From contig CAVPLH010000010.1 in NCBI GenBank assembly GCA_963705955.1, positions 310,001-374,000 on the forward strand: DNA of 64,000 bases. Direction: 5' to 3'. Below are positions 16,855 through 27,004 of this stretch, piece after piece (within the stretch, counting starts at the first letter, position 1; each line of letters starts with the position of its first letter). The notes beneath the pieces are model-generated. The model saw nothing but the letters and a program-made list of their open reading frames with translations. It ran no database searches and was not told where the DNA came from. Source of the DNA: WHSW01 sp963705955. Its GTDB lineage: Bacteria; Actinomycetota; Thermoleophilia; Solirubrobacterales; 70-9. Made by a program: the position numbers and the translations under genes.

Positions 16855-18228
16855 TCAGACATGCTCGAAATACCGGCACAGCTCGTAGTCGGAGACCGCG
16901 TCGGGGTCGCCGCCGTTGCGGTGAAACGCGAGCCACTCCCAGCGCCGGCTGCCGAGCCAGTAGTCGACGCCGTCGCGTCCGAGCAGCTCGCCGAGGCGCT
17001 CGTCCGCGGCCAGCGCGTCGGCCGCGCTCCGGATCGAGGCGGGCAGCCTCGGCGCGGCGTCGGGGCGAAGGCCCCACGCCATCTCCTCGAACGGCGGCGG
17101 CGGCTCGAGGGCGTCCTCCATCCCGATCTGGCCGCCGGCGAGGATCGCCGCGAGCGCGAGGTAGGGATTGCAGTCGACGGCGGGCACCCTGTGCTCGATC
17201 CTGGTCGCGCCCGGATCGCGGCGGACGGTCCTCAGCGCCGTCGACTTGTTCGCCTCGCCCCAGGTCACCGTGGTCGGCGGCCCGGCGATCTCGACCAGCC
17301 GGCGGTAGGAGTTCGGGGTCGGGCTGAAGAAGGACATCGCGGCCGGCATCGTCGCCAGCAGCCCGGCGATCCATTGGCTCATCAGCCGCTCGCCCGAATC
17401 GTCGCCGTCGGACGCACCGAAGGCGTTCTCCGAGCCCCTGAGAAGCGAGAGGTTGACGTGCAACGAGGCGCCGAGGTGCTCGTCGACCAGCGCCATGAAC
17501 GTGACGCTGCGCCCGAGGTCGCCGGCGACCTCGCGCAGGGCGAGCTTCGTACGGGTGACCGCGTCCGCGGCGCTCAGGGGGTCGGTGGGAGCGATGTTGA
17601 TCTCGACCTGTCCGCCGGCGGTCTCGCTGCTCCAGGACTCCCAACCGACGGCGAGCGAATCGAGCCGGCGCATCACGGCGTCCATGAACCGGGTCAGGTC
17701 CGGTGACCGCGAGATCAGGTAGGTGATCCGGCTGCTCCCCCCCAACGGGGTCAGGTCCCGATAGCCCTGCGCCCGAGCCTGCTGGATCGGCTCCTCGAAG
17801 AGCGAGAACTCGATCTCGGGCGCGACCAGCGCGCTCAGGCCGTGGCCCTCGAGCCTCGCGATCATCCGCTTCAGCATCCCGCGCGCGCAGATCGGCAGGG
17901 GTGCCCCGTCGAGGCCGGCGAAGTCGCAGATCACCGAGGCGAGACCCGGAAGGGCTGGATCGGAGACCAGCGTCCCGAGATCGGGGACGGCCCTGATATC
18001 CGCCACCTCCCCCCGCCAGCTGCCCCAGTCCCAGCCGAGTCCGACATCGCCGCCGAAATCGACGCCGAAGCACGTATCGGCGAGCATCGCTCCGCTCTCG
18101 GCGACGCTGAGGAACTTCGGCACCGAGAGGTACTTGCCGAGCACCAGCCCGTCGTGGTTGACGGCCTCGAGGCGCACCGATGTGGTCCCGTCCGCGGCGA
18201 GCCGGGCCGCCAGGTCGTGTTCAGCCAT
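16855..18228 (-). CDS. Glutamine synthetase family protein (gamma-glutamylpolyamine synthetase-like)
   Basis: 457 residues with the GS catalytic domain: the ATP/metal glutamates in ALVAPEIEFSLFEE and GGQVEINIAPTDPL, LGASLHVNLSL (HxN motif), and the C-terminal RIEHRVPAVDCNPYLALAAILAGG (R-E-R/P-A..NPY). The shorter N-terminal domain and these variants fit the GlnA3/PuuA-like subfamily, which glutamylates polyamines or ethanolamine rather than ammonia. Neighbouring polyamine permease, PotD fragment and FAD amine oxidase support polyamine catabolism. Confidence 0.8.
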   Translation of the reverse strand: MAEHDLAARLAADGTTSVRLEAVNHDGLVLGKYLSVPKFLSVAESGAMLADTCFGVDFGGDVGLGWDWGSWRGEVADIRAVPDLGTLVSDPALPGLASVICDFAGLDGAPLPICARGMLKRMIARLEGHGLSALVAPEIEFSLFEEPIQQARAQGYRDLTPLGGSSRITYLISRSPDLTRFMDAVMRRLDSLAVGWESWSSETAGGQVEINIAPTDPLSAADAVTRTKLALREVAGDLGRSVTFMALVDEHLGASLHVNLSLLRGSENAFGASDGDDSGERLMSQWIAGLLATMPAAMSFFSPTPNSYRRLVEIAGPPTTVTWGEANKSTALRTVRRDPGATRIEHRVPAVDCNPYLALAAILAGGQIGMEDALEPPPPFEEMAWGLRPDAAPRLPASIRSAADALAADERLGELLGRDGVDYWLGSRRWEWLAFHRNGGDPDAVSDYELCRYFEHV

Positions 18229-18808
18229 CGTCTCCGGCGCCCATCCTGACGTCGAAGGCGGCGGCGCTCAGTACCGAGATCTCCGGGAACGAGCCACGAA
18301 TGAAGATCCTGCGCTCGAACGCCTCCTCGATCAGCGAGGTTCGTCCTTCGAGCAGGGCGACGAGGCCGTCGCCGGTTCCGTGGATCTCGTAGGCGCGCCC
18401 GTCGGACCCGAAGCGTCGGCGATCGCCGCTCTCGAGGTTGACCACGAGCAGCGCGGCCGGAGCGCCCGGAAGCGGTTCGAGCGCCGACCAGAACCGCTCC
18501 GCCGCCTCGGTCCACGACGACGCAGGGGCGAGCAGCGCCTCGGTCCAGGCGACGAGCCCCGCGTTCTCGGGCTCGGTGGCGGGTGCCGAGATCTCGGCTC
18601 GGCGGCCGGCGCCGTCGACCGTCGCCACGACCTGCGCTTCCGCGCTCAACCCGTGGGTCAACCCGACCGTTCCGTCGCCGATCGTCGCGGTTGCCGCCTC
18701 GGGGGTCGCCGATGCGCTGATCGAGACCGTCCCGCGAAGCTCGCCGGTGAGCGCGGCGAACTCGGGATCGGCCAGGCGGCGGGCGAGGTCGGTACGAACC
18801 GCCAGCAC
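18221..18808 (-). CDS. SCP2 sterol-binding-domain-like protein
   Basis: 195 residues from GTG 18808. The segments GELRGTVSISASATPEAATATIGDG, SAEAQVVATVDG and a helical C-terminus resemble the SCP2-like fold used to bind lipids or act as a C-terminal module. An in-frame coding-looking stretch (DEITVTTEDDPTPL) precedes the GTG back to a TAG, and an ATG in a neighbouring frame (18859) suggests that the true start may be hidden by an indel. It overlaps the glutamine-synthetase-like gene by 8 bases, suggesting co-translation. Function unknown. Confidence 0.5.
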   Translation of the reverse strand: MLAVRTDLARRLADPEFAALTGELRGTVSISASATPEAATATIGDGTVGLTHGLSAEAQVVATVDGAGRRAEISAPATEPENAGLVAWTEALLAPASSWTEAAERFWSALEPLPGAPAALLVVNLESGDRRRFGSDGRAYEIHGTGDGLVALLEGRTSLIEEAFERRIFIRGSFPEISVLSAAAFDVRMGAGDDG

Positions 18809-18881
18809 CAGCGGCGTCGGATCATCCTCCGTCGTAACCGTGATCTCGTCCGGTCGGGCATCGCTCTAGGGTGGGCGAAAC

Positions 18882-20310
18882 TTGGTTTCGACCTTACTGG
18901 CCCCGAGCTTCCGGCACGACCGCGCCGGCCACTGGCTGGCCGAGTGCGCGGGTGTCGACCCGGAGCCGGGCTTGGTCGGCGACGCGCGCGCCGATGTCGT
19001 CATCGTCGGCGGCGGCTACGCGGGCCTCTGGACCGCGTGGGCTCTGAGCGAACAGGACCCGGATTCGAGGGTGCTGGTGATCGAGGCAGCCACCTGCGGC
19101 GCCGGACCGAGTGGCCGAAACGCCGGCTTCGTGAACGGCTTCTGGCAGCAAGCCGATCTGCTCTGCGAGCAGTTCGGCGATCGTGCGGCGGTCGAGATCT
19201 GCGCGCTGGCCGCGGCCTCGGTGGACGCGATCGGGGCCTGGGCGCGCTCGCAGGAGATCGAGGTCGGCTTTCGCAAGCGAGGCCACCTGAAGGTCTCGAC
19301 CAGTCCAGCGCAGGATGATGCGTGGATGCCGGCCGTGCTCGCCTGCGCGCGGCTCGGCAACGCTGCGCGAGTACACGGCGATCGACGGCGCGCAGGCGCG
19401 GCGGCGCTGCGACTCGCCGCTGTTTCGTGGCGGCGCTTGGATGCCGGAGGCGGCAGCCGTTCAACCGGCGAGGTTGGCCCTCGGACTGCGAGCCTCCCTG
19501 CTCGCCAGGGGGGTGGCGATCCACGAGCACACCCGGGCAACGCGGATCGGGCCCGAGCCCGGCGCCGGGGTCGTGGTCGAGACCGCCGCCGGGGCGCGGG
19601 TTCGCGCTCGTACCGCGGTCCTGGCGATCAACGCCTCCGCGGCCGCCGTCCGGCCCATGCGATCGCGGCTCGCCGTCAGCTCGACCCACATGATCGTCAC
19701 AGAGCCGGTCGCCGACGTGCTCGCCGAGCTCGGCTGGAGCGGCGGCGAGTGCATCTCCACGGCGCGTCGTTACCTGCATTACTTCCGCACCACCGACGAC
19801 GACCGGATCGCCTTCGGGTGGGGCGGGGGACGGCTCGCGTACGGCGCTCGCCTCGGCCGCAGGGTCGAGCTCGACCCGGAGATCGCGACCCGGCTGCGAG
19901 CCGAGATCGTCCGCTTCTTTCCGGCCCTCCGCGGCCGCCGGATCGACGCCGCGTGGGGAGGCCCGGTCGATGTCTCCCCGACCCATCTGCCGTGCATCGG
20001 CAGCCTCGCCGGCGGACGCATCCATTACGTCGTCGGGTTCACGGGCAACGGGGTCGGCCCGGCGCACCTGAGCGGCGCGATCCTCGCCGCCCTCGCCCTC
20101 GACCAGCGCAATCAGCTGACCCGGCTCGGTCTGGTCGAGCCCCGCCAGCCCCCGGTGCCCCCGGAGCCGTTCCGCTACCTCGGCGGCAACCTGGTGCGGT
20201 CCGCCCTCCTGCACAAGGAGGATCGAGAGGACGTCGGGCGGGCGGGCGGCGCGCTCAGCGAGCTCGTGATCGGGATCCCGGGCCGGCTCGGCATCCACGT
20301 CGGGCGATGA
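18882..20310 (+). CDS. FAD-dependent amine oxidoreductase (DadA/PuuB-like), frameshifted
   Basis: The N-terminal half has the dinucleotide fold DVVIVGGGYAGLWTAWAL and GPSGRNAGFVNGF, and the C-terminal half has THMIVTEPV, DRIAFGWGGG, WGGPVDVSPTHLPCIG and YVVGFTGNGVGP, matching gamma-glutamylputrescine oxidase and glycine oxidase-type enzymes. The halves are in different frames joined near 19361-19370. TTG 18882 is the only plausible start. It is divergent from the GS-like gene, and together they could glutamylate and oxidise polyamines (Puu-type pathway), by analogy. Confidence 0.75.
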
Positions 20311-20352
20311 GCACGCCCGCCGCGGCGTGGGAGCACCGCGGGGCCTGAGTTC

Positions 20353-21576
20353 CTAGGACGGGTGGGCGAGCTCGCGCGCCACCGCTTCGGCGAGGTCGGC
20401 GGCGGCGGCGACCGTCGCGTAGCTGACGTTCTCGGGCACGTCGCTCATCGAGTGGTAGTTGGAGAGCGCCTTGTGGCGGTTGAGCGAGGTGAAGCAGACG
20501 GTCGGGATTCCCATCCTGCTCGGGATCACCGCGTCGGTGCTCGACGTCGATCGCATCCCCCTGCGCATGCGGATGCCCTCGCTGCGGGCGACCTCGGCGC
20601 AGAGGTCGCGCAGGCCGCGGTCGAAGTAGTCCTCCATCACGAAGCAGCCCTCGCCCTCGAGCATCGCGAGCTCGGGGGAGCCGACGGTGTCGAAGTTCAG
20701 CAGCCAGGTTCGCTCGCGGTCATAACCGGCGAGATGGCGGCGGGCAAAGCCGTAGATCCCACCCTGTAGGACCTCCTCGGCCCCGCACGAGGCGAGCACG
20801 ACGCGGAGGCCCTCGAGCGGGCGCTCTCGCAGCGCCTCGGCAAGCGCGACCAGCACCGCCACACCGCTGAGGTTGTCGTTCGCACCCGGGACGACAGGGT
20901 GGCGGGCGATGTCTCGGAGCAGCACCGAGCTCAGCCCCGAGATCGCGGTCCCGGCGGCGGCGAGCCCGCGCCGCCGCGTCGCAGCTCCGAGCGCGACCAG
21001 CGCCGGCCCCGCCGCCGCGCCCCACCAGACCGGGATCGCGGTGTCGATCCGCTCGATCACACCGGGGAACAGGTCGGTGAGCTTGCTCTGCATCGCCTGA
21101 TCGAAGACGAGCCCGCCGTGGGCGGCGTCGTGGTGAGCCATCGCGACCAGGGTCCGCTCCGCGCCGGGCTCGCCGATCTCGGCGACGACGTTCCAGGTCG
21201 TCTTGCGCTTCGCGACCGCCTTGCGGACCGGGCGCAGGCCGTTCGAGACCTCGTCGACCAGCGCCGCTGCGGCGGCTGCTCCGCCCGCCACCCCCAGGGC
21301 CCGTCCACGCCCGGAGAGCGCCGCGAGGCCGGAGACGACGCCGGCTCCCGTGATCGCGGCGAGCAGGTCGGCGAAGCCGTCGAGGTAGCTCTCCTCCTCG
21401 ACCCGGGCCGGGGCACCCGCGGCCTCCAGCCGCGCCGCGAGCATCGATGCGGCCTCGCGCTCGCCGTCCGATCCTGCCTCGCGCTCGAGCGGCGCCAGCG
21501 CCTCGACCAGCTCGCGAATCGTCGCCTCGGAGGCGCGCCGCTCGGAGGTCTGGGTGAGGACGGCGTTGGTGCGCAT
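20353..21576 (-). CDS. M28 family metallopeptidase
   Basis: 407 residues. Zinc-ligand motifs of M28 peptidases are visible: AMAHHDAAHGG (His), GANDNLSGVA (bridging Asp), GAEEV (catalytic Glu-Glu), LNFDTVGSPEL (Asp) and NYHSMSD (His). Hydrophobic Ala/Gly/Leu segments near residues 70-105 and 180-210 suggest an insert or membrane association. Likely an aminopeptidase, substrate unknown. ATG 21576. Confidence 0.85.
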   Translation of the reverse strand: MRTNAVLTQTSERRASEATIRELVEALAPLEREAGSDGEREAASMLAARLEAAGAPARVEEESYLDGFADLLAAITGAGVVSGLAALSGRGRALGVAGGAAAAAALVDEVSNGLRPVRKAVAKRKTTWNVVAEIGEPGAERTLVAMAHHDAAHGGLVFDQAMQSKLTDLFPGVIERIDTAIPVWWGAAAGPALVALGAATRRRGLAAAGTAISGLSSVLLRDIARHPVVPGANDNLSGVAVLVALAEALRERPLEGLRVVLASCGAEEVLQGGIYGFARRHLAGYDRERTWLLNFDTVGSPELAMLEGEGCFVMEDYFDRGLRDLCAEVARSEGIRMRRGMRSTSSTDAVIPSRMGIPTVCFTSLNRHKALSNYHSMSDVPENVSYATVAAAADLAEAVARELAHPS

Positions 21577-21616
21577 CGGGGGCGCCGCAGCCTACCGGCC
21601 GTGCGATCCGCGGCGG

Positions 21617-23185
21617 CTAGAGCGGGATGTTCCCGTGCTTGCGCTTCGGCTGCTCGACCCGCTTCGTCTGCAGCGTGCGCAGGGCGCGGATCAGCTTCGG
21701 GCGCGTCTGGTGCGGCTCGATCACGTCGTCGATGTAGCCGCGCTCGGCGGCCGAGTACGGGTTCGCGAAGTGCGCTTTGTAGTCGTCGATCAGCTTCTGG
21801 CGCCGCTCGTCGGGGGTCGGGGACTGACTGATGTCCTTGCGGTAGATGATGTTCACGGCGCCCTCGGGGCCCATTACCGCGACCTCGGCGGTCGGCCAGG
21901 CGAAATTGAAGTCGGCGAGCATGTGCTTCGAGTTCATGACGTCGTAGGCGCCGCCGTAGGCCTTCCGGGTGACGACGGTCAGCTTCGGCACCGTCGCCTC
22001 GGTGAACGCGTAGAGCAGCTTCGCCCCGTGGCGGATGATCCCGTTCCATTCCTGGGAGGTCCCCGGGAGGAATCCGGGCACGTCGGTGAACGTGACGAGC
22101 GGGATGTTGAAGGCGTCGCAGAAGCGCACGAAGCGGGCCGCCTTCTCGGACGACTCGATGTCGAGCACGCCGGCGAGGTGCTTGGGCTGGTTGCCGACGA
22201 TCCCGACCGGATAGCCGTCGAGACGCGAGAAGCCGACGATGATGTTCTGGGCGAAGTGCTGGTGGACCTCGAAGAAGTCCCCGTCGTCGACCACCATCGA
22301 GACGACGTCGCGCATGTCATAGGGCTTCTGCGGATCGGGCGGGACGATCTGATCGAGCGCCTCGTCGGAGCGCTCGGGATCGTCGTGGGGCTCGACCCGG
22401 GGCGGCATCTCGAGGTTGTTGGAGGGCAGGAAGCCGATCAGGTAGCGGATCTCCTCGAGGCAGGTCTCCTCGTCCTCGGCGGCGAAGTGCGCGACGCCCG
22501 ACTTCGAGTTGTGGGTCATCGCGCCGCCCAGGTCCTCGAACTCGACCTCCTCCCCGGTGACCGTCTTGATCACCTCGGGGCCGGTGATGAACATGTGCGA
22601 GGTCTCCTTGACCATGAAGATGAAGTCGGTCATCGCCGGCGAGTAGACGGCGCCACCCGCGCACGGGCCCATGATCGCGCTGATCTGCGGGATCACCCCC
22701 GAGCACTGGACGTTGCGGACGAAGACGTCGCCGTAGGCTCCGAGCGAGACGACGCCCTCCTGGATCCGCGCGCCGCCGGAATCGTTCAAGCCGATCACCG
22801 GCGCGCCGACCTTCGCGGCCAGGTCCATCACCTTGCACATCTTCTCGGCCATCACCTCGCCGAGCGATCCGCCGAAAACCGTGAAGTCCTGGCTGAAGAC
22901 GAACATCGGGCGCCCGTCGATCGTCCCGTAACCGGTCACGACCGCGTCGCCGTAGGGTCGCTTGCGGTCCATGTCGAACTCGTGCGTGCGGTGCCGAACG
23001 AACGCGTCGAGCTCCTCGAAGGAACCGGGGTCGAGCAGCTTCTCGACCCGCTCGCGGGCGGTCATCTTTCCCTTCGCGTGCTGCTTTTCGACCGCCTCGG
23101 GGGAGGCGGAGTGGAGCGCCTGGTCGCGCAGCTCGCGCAGGTAGGAGAGCTTCTCCTCGAGCGTTATCGGGTTCTTCTCGCGCAC
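21617..23185 (-). CDS. Acyl-CoA carboxylase beta subunit (carboxyltransferase), propionyl-CoA type
   Basis: 522 residues starting VREKNPITLEEKL (GTG 23185), with both crotonase-like halves: GSLGEVMAEKMCKVMDLA, NDSGGARIQEGVVSLGAYG, and in the C-terminal half KAYGGAYDVMNSKHMLADFNFAWPTAEVAVMGPEGAVNII. The Asp in GGAYDVM corresponds, as I recall, to the residue that favours propionyl-CoA over acetyl-CoA in Streptomyces PccB. The enzyme needs a biotinylated alpha subunit not encoded here. It fits with the acyl-CoA mutase at 27.0-28.6 kb in propionate metabolism. Confidence 0.9.
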   Translation of the reverse strand: MREKNPITLEEKLSYLRELRDQALHSASPEAVEKQHAKGKMTARERVEKLLDPGSFEELDAFVRHRTHEFDMDRKRPYGDAVVTGYGTIDGRPMFVFSQDFTVFGGSLGEVMAEKMCKVMDLAAKVGAPVIGLNDSGGARIQEGVVSLGAYGDVFVRNVQCSGVIPQISAIMGPCAGGAVYSPAMTDFIFMVKETSHMFITGPEVIKTVTGEEVEFEDLGGAMTHNSKSGVAHFAAEDEETCLEEIRYLIGFLPSNNLEMPPRVEPHDDPERSDEALDQIVPPDPQKPYDMRDVVSMVVDDGDFFEVHQHFAQNIIVGFSRLDGYPVGIVGNQPKHLAGVLDIESSEKAARFVRFCDAFNIPLVTFTDVPGFLPGTSQEWNGIIRHGAKLLYAFTEATVPKLTVVTRKAYGGAYDVMNSKHMLADFNFAWPTAEVAVMGPEGAVNIIYRKDISQSPTPDERRQKLIDDYKAHFANPYSAAERGYIDDVIEPHQTRPKLIRALRTLQTKRVEQPKRKHGNIPL

Positions 23186-23216
23186 GGCGCGGGAATTCTA
23201 AGCCCGCCGCGAAGGC

Positions 23217-23963
23217 GTGCCCGCCCACGGACCCCGATCAGTCAAGATCCGGCGCATCGCCGATCCCCCGCAGAGCAGCAACTACGCCAAGTATCAGACC
23301 TCGAATCCGGTCGTCCGCAAGCTGATCGAGCGCTTCTACACGCAGGTCGCGGCGATCGTCGAGCCGCTCGCGCCGCGCTCGGTGCTCGACGCCGGCTGCG
23401 GCGAGGGCGAGACGTTGGCCCGGCTCGCGCCGTTGCTCCCGTCGCGGGTCGCCGCCGTCGACGTCGATCCCGAGGCGGTCGCCTTCACCTCGACCCGGTT
23501 CCCCTCGGCGGCCGTCGCTCGGGCCAGCGTCTACGAGCTGCCGTTCGCGGACGCCGAGTTCGAGCTCGTGCTCTGCCTCGAGGTGCTCGAGCACCTCGGC
23601 CGCCCGGCCGATGCCGTCGCCGAGCTCGCCCGGGTGAGCGGCGAGCGCCTCGTCGTCTCGGTCCCGCACGAGCCGTGGTTCCGAGCCGGGAGCCTGCTCC
23701 GCGGCAAGCACCCGGCGACGCTCGGCAACCACCCCGAGCACGTCAATCAGTTCAACCCGTCGAGCCTTCGCAGGCTGCTCGAGCGCGACCTCGACGTGCT
23801 CACGGTGAAGCGCTCGTTTCCGTGGTTGATCGCGGTCTGCGACCCCCGTCGGTCGCGGCCGGCGCGAGGTTCACGGTCCGCTCGACCCGCGATTCGCGGG
23901 GTACGGGCTCGTGGCGATCCCGGCGCATCAGAACCAGCATCTGGCCGATCAGGCCGAGGCTGA
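23217..23963 (+). CDS. Class I SAM-dependent methyltransferase
   Basis: Core motifs: SVLDAGCGEGETLARL (SAM loop, about residue 58), VDVDPEAV (acidic residue of motif post-I), LVLCLEVLEHLGRP (motif II) and VVSVPHEPW. Probably a ubiquinone/menaquinone-type or glycan-associated Methyltransf_11/25 protein. GTG 23217 is assumed. After PWLIAVC the sequence turns into low-complexity Arg/Ser/Gly residues that overlap the convergent glycosyltransferase by 164 bases, so the genuine stop may be earlier and an indel may hide it. Confidence 0.65.
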   Translation: MPAHGPRSVKIRRIADPPQSSNYAKYQTSNPVVRKLIERFYTQVAAIVEPLAPRSVLDAGCGEGETLARLAPLLPSRVAAVDVDPEAVAFTSTRFPSAAVARASVYELPFADAEFELVLCLEVLEHLGRPADAVAELARVSGERLVVSVPHEPWFRAGSLLRGKHPATLGNHPEHVNQFNPSSLRRLLERDLDVLTVKRSFPWLIAVCDPRRSRPARGSRSARPAIRGVRARGDPGASEPASGRSGRG

Positions 23964-24813
23964 GCAGCTGGACCCCTACGACGATCAGCAGCACGCCCAG
24001 GAAGAGGAGCGGCCGATCGCCGATCGCCTCCCCGCTGATCTTCAGGATCGTCAGATAGACCAGTACGACGAGGCCGACAAGGGTCAGCGCGATCCCGACG
24101 CCGCCGAACAGGTGCAGCGGGCGATGCTGGTAGCGACCGATGAACATCACGGTCAGCAGGTCGAGCGCCCCGCGGACGTATCGCTCGAGCCCGAACCGCG
24201 AACGGCCGTGTGCCCTGGGGCGGTGGTTGACGGGCAGCTCCGCGACCCGCCAGCCCTGTTGCGACGCGAGCACCGGGATGAACCGGTGCAAATCGCCGTA
24301 GATCTCGAGGCTGCGCGCGCATTCCCCGCGGTAGGCCTTCAGGCCGCAGTTCATGTCGTGCAGCTCGAGACCCGTGAAGCGCGACGTCGCGCGGTTGAAG
24401 ACCCTCGATGCGAACCGCCGTGTCGCCGGGTCGCGGCGGTCTCGTTTCCACCCCGAGACGAGATCGACCCCCGCTTCGAGGCGGTCGATCAGCGCCGGGA
24501 TGTCAGCCGGGTCGTCCTGGCCGTCCCCGTCGATCGTCACGATCACGTCGGCGTCGCTGTACGCGAACCCGGTCGCGACGGCTGCGGCCTTGCCGAGGTT
24601 GGTCCGCAGCCGGACCGCTCGCAACCAGGGGCGATCCGCGGCCAGCCCTTCGAGGAGCTCGAACGAGCCGTCCGTCGAGCCATCGTCGATGACGATCACC
24701 TCCCAGCTGCGCCCGAGGCCCGAGCAGCTGCGTTCGATCTCCTCGAGCAGCTCCGGGAGCGCCTCGCGCTCGTTGAGCGCAGGGACGATCACGCTGACTG
24801 CGACCGGGCTCAT
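23800..24813 (-). CDS. Polyprenyl-phosphate-type glycosyltransferase family 2 with two membrane helices
   Basis: 337 residues: SVIVPALNEREALPELLEEI, VIDDGSTDGS, TIDGDGQDDP (DxD, about residue 95) and the dolichol-phosphate mannosyltransferase-like HDMNCGLKAYRGE, then PVNHRPRAHGRSRFG. Two transmembrane helices follow (about 240-265 and 275-300). It probably makes a lipid-linked sugar. ATG 24813 overlaps the stop codon of the upstream GT-C-like membrane protein by 4 bases, so the two are likely partners: one makes the lipid-linked donor, the other uses it. The last 30 residues look non-native. Confidence 0.85.
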   Translation of the reverse strand: MSPVAVSVIVPALNEREALPELLEEIERSCSGLGRSWEVIVIDDGSTDGSFELLEGLAADRPWLRAVRLRTNLGKAAAVATGFAYSDADVIVTIDGDGQDDPADIPALIDRLEAGVDLVSGWKRDRRDPATRRFASRVFNRATSRFTGLELHDMNCGLKAYRGECARSLEIYGDLHRFIPVLASQQGWRVAELPVNHRPRAHGRSRFGLERYVRGALDLLTVMFIGRYQHRPLHLFGGVGIALTLVGLVVLVYLTILKISGEAIGDRPLLFLGVLLIVVGVQLLSLGLIGQMLVLMRRDRHEPVPRESRVERTVNLAPAATDGGRRPRSTTETSASP

Positions 24814-26520
24814 CGGACTGCGCAGTAGGTGACCGCGGCGGGGGAGGCGGCCGAAGCAGTCCAGCTCTCGGGGTCGTCGTCACCCGGAATCCGCAGGACG
24901 GCGCTCGTCCCCGGCCCGATCGAGCCGATTCCCTGGGTGGTCGTATCCGCGAACCGGCGCAGCGAGACCTCGGACCCCTGCCCTCGGGCGGAGATCACCA
25001 CTTCCGAGCCGGGCCTGAGCGTCACGGAACCGTCTGTCGACGCGAGCGGGCGACAAGCTCTCGGGCGCCCTCGTCGGCGCCGGTCAGCCCGATCCCGAGT
25101 GCCGCGACCATCAGCCGGTCGGCGACCGCGCGATCGGCTCTCGGGCCGGGCGGCCAGCTCGGCGTCCGAGTAGCCGAGCCGCCCGTAGCGGTCGCTGATC
25201 GTCCGGTAGCTCGCCACCGGCGCCGGGCCGAGGAACGCCGCCAGGTCGACCGGCGGAGGGCTGTCACCCGACCGCGAGGTCGGCGTCCGGGTGGGCTGCC
25301 GTCCCGGCAGCGTCGAGCGCCCCGAGCTCGGTCCGCAACGCCGAGGCTCTCGCTCGGAACTCCGCGGCGCCGGCCTGCAGCTGCCATAGGTTGGCGGCCA
25401 CGCCGATCGCGGCGATCGCGTAGATCACGAGGAGTCGATTCCGCGTCCACGACACCCCGGTCGCCGCCGAGGCGCCAACGACGAGGACGACGACCGCGAC
25501 GGGGTAGAGGTAGCGGGGATCGGTAGCGCGGCGAAGCGGTCCGGAGACGAGAGCGCCGAGCGCCCAGAGCGCGATCAGGACGCCGAGGGCGATCCACAGC
25601 GATCGCGGTACGCGCCCGAGCACCAATCGCCACGCGAGCGCGACCACGGCGACCACGGCGAGCGTTGGGCCGGCCTCGGGCGTCGGGACGTCGCCGGGAC
25701 CGAGATCGAGCCCCGACAACGTGCCGACCGCGGTGCTCAGCGATTGGTATCCCCAGGACGGCAGCAAGAGGATGTTCTCGAGCGGCGACCTGGTTCTGGG
25801 GGTCGTCGCCGCTCGACCCCTGCGCCCACAGCCACCAGACCGTGTAGAGCACGGCCGGGACGGCCGCGATCCAGATCCGTCGCCGGCGGTCGTCGCCGAG
25901 CAGCACCCCGACCCCGACCCCGACGACGAAGGCAAGCGCGACGCTGTAGGTGGCGACGCCCAGACAGAGCAGCCCGCAGGCGGACAGATCACCCATCCGG
26001 TCGCCGCGATCGAGCATCAGCAGCGCCCCGAGCCCGCAGGAGAGCGAGAACAGGACGGTGAACCCGTTGCCGGTGACCAGGTGTCCGAAATCGGAGCCGA
26101 ACAGCAGCAGGACCGCGGTTGGGGCGAGCGCGGCGGCGGCCCCGATCCGCCGCGATACATAGGCGAAGAAGAGCGCCGCCATCAGCACGACCGATGCCAG
26201 CGTCAGCAGCCGGAAGGGGAGATAGCCGGCGCCGAACGTCTCCAGAATCGCCTTGTAGACGAGCCGGGTGACGAGCAGGAGATGGCCGTTGTACGGGTCG
26301 AGCGCGCCGCCGAGATCGAGATGCGGTGACTGGGATAGCCAGACGAGCTCGTCGGTGGAGTAGGACTGGCCGCGGCCCTGCCAGAGGATGATCAGCGCCG
26401 CGACCGAGGCGAGCGCGCCGAAGATCGGCCAGGCCGACCTGATCGACGCGGCTCCCGGTGAGCGGCGACGGGGCGCGGGCCCGGTCCGGTTGCCGCCTCT
26501 GAGCCAGGCTCGAACCCACC
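24810..26520 (-). CDS. GT-C-like multi-pass membrane protein, several frameshifts
   Basis: Pieces in three frames combine into one hydrophobic protein: GQSYSTDELVWLSQSP (an acidic loop as in GT-C glycosyltransferases), FRLLTLASVVLMAALFFAYV, VTGNGFTVLFSLSCGLG, then LPSWGYQSLSTAVGTL, PRYLYPVAVVVLVVG and a soluble C-terminal domain. Shifts are needed near 25775, 25262, 25140 and 25045. The final frame ends in YCAVR with a stop overlapping the downstream glycosyltransferase start. No start codon is visible in frame at the 5' end (about 26460-26530). Likely a lipid-sugar-dependent glycosyltransferase or a related surface-polymer protein; boundaries are approximate. Confidence 0.5.
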
Positions 26521-26575
26521 GTTGCCGCAGTCTAGAGGCCGGTTGGGTCGTCGGCGGCCGCGCCCGCGGCCGATC

Positions 26576-26938
26576 TCAGGCGCTGACGAACGGGCGCCGC
26601 TCCGGCGAGCCGAGCTCGTCGAGCAGGCCCTCGAGCGCGGCGAGCGCCGCCGCGGGATCCGGACGCGAGTGCTGGGCGGTGATCCAGACCGCGGTGCCGA
26701 AGCCGCCCGCGGTCAGCTCGATCGCGATCCGCCCGAACGCGCCGTGCTGCGCGCAGCGCCAGGCGAGGACCCGCTCGGGGTCGCGGTCGGTGACCTCGAT
26801 CGGGATCGGGTGCGTGGAGCCGACCAAGCCGCCCATCCATGACTCCATCCGGCTCAGATCGTCGGCGAGCTCCCAGAGCTCGGGCGCCGACTTGACCAGG
26901 GTGCGCTTTGCCTTCGATTCCATCAGCGCGGGCTTCAA
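26576..26938 (-). CDS. SRPBCC (START-like) family protein
   Basis: 120 residues: KRTLVKSAPELWELADDLSRMESWMGGLVGS at the start and a helical C-terminus (PAAALAALEGLLDEL), the common outline of the SRPBCC/polyketide-cyclase fold, which binds hydrophobic ligands. ATG 26938 or the internal ATG 26923 (MESKAKR) could be used. It lies 66 bp after the acyl-CoA mutase gene on the same strand. Ligand unknown. Confidence 0.6.
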   Translation of the reverse strand: MKPALMESKAKRTLVKSAPELWELADDLSRMESWMGGLVGSTHPIPIEVTDRDPERVLAWRCAQHGAFGRIAIELTAGGFGTAVWITAQHSRPDPAAALAALEGLLDELGSPERRPFVSA

Positions 26939-27004
26939 CCAGCTGCCCGCGTCTCCTGCCCCGGATCGAGCCCTTGCAGGCCTCGATCTTGCAGCGACGA
27001 AAGC

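Noticed and set aside
21554..24058. 834-codon plus-strand ORF
   Set aside because: Shadow of the acyl-CoA carboxylase beta gene, which has clear homology on the other strand.
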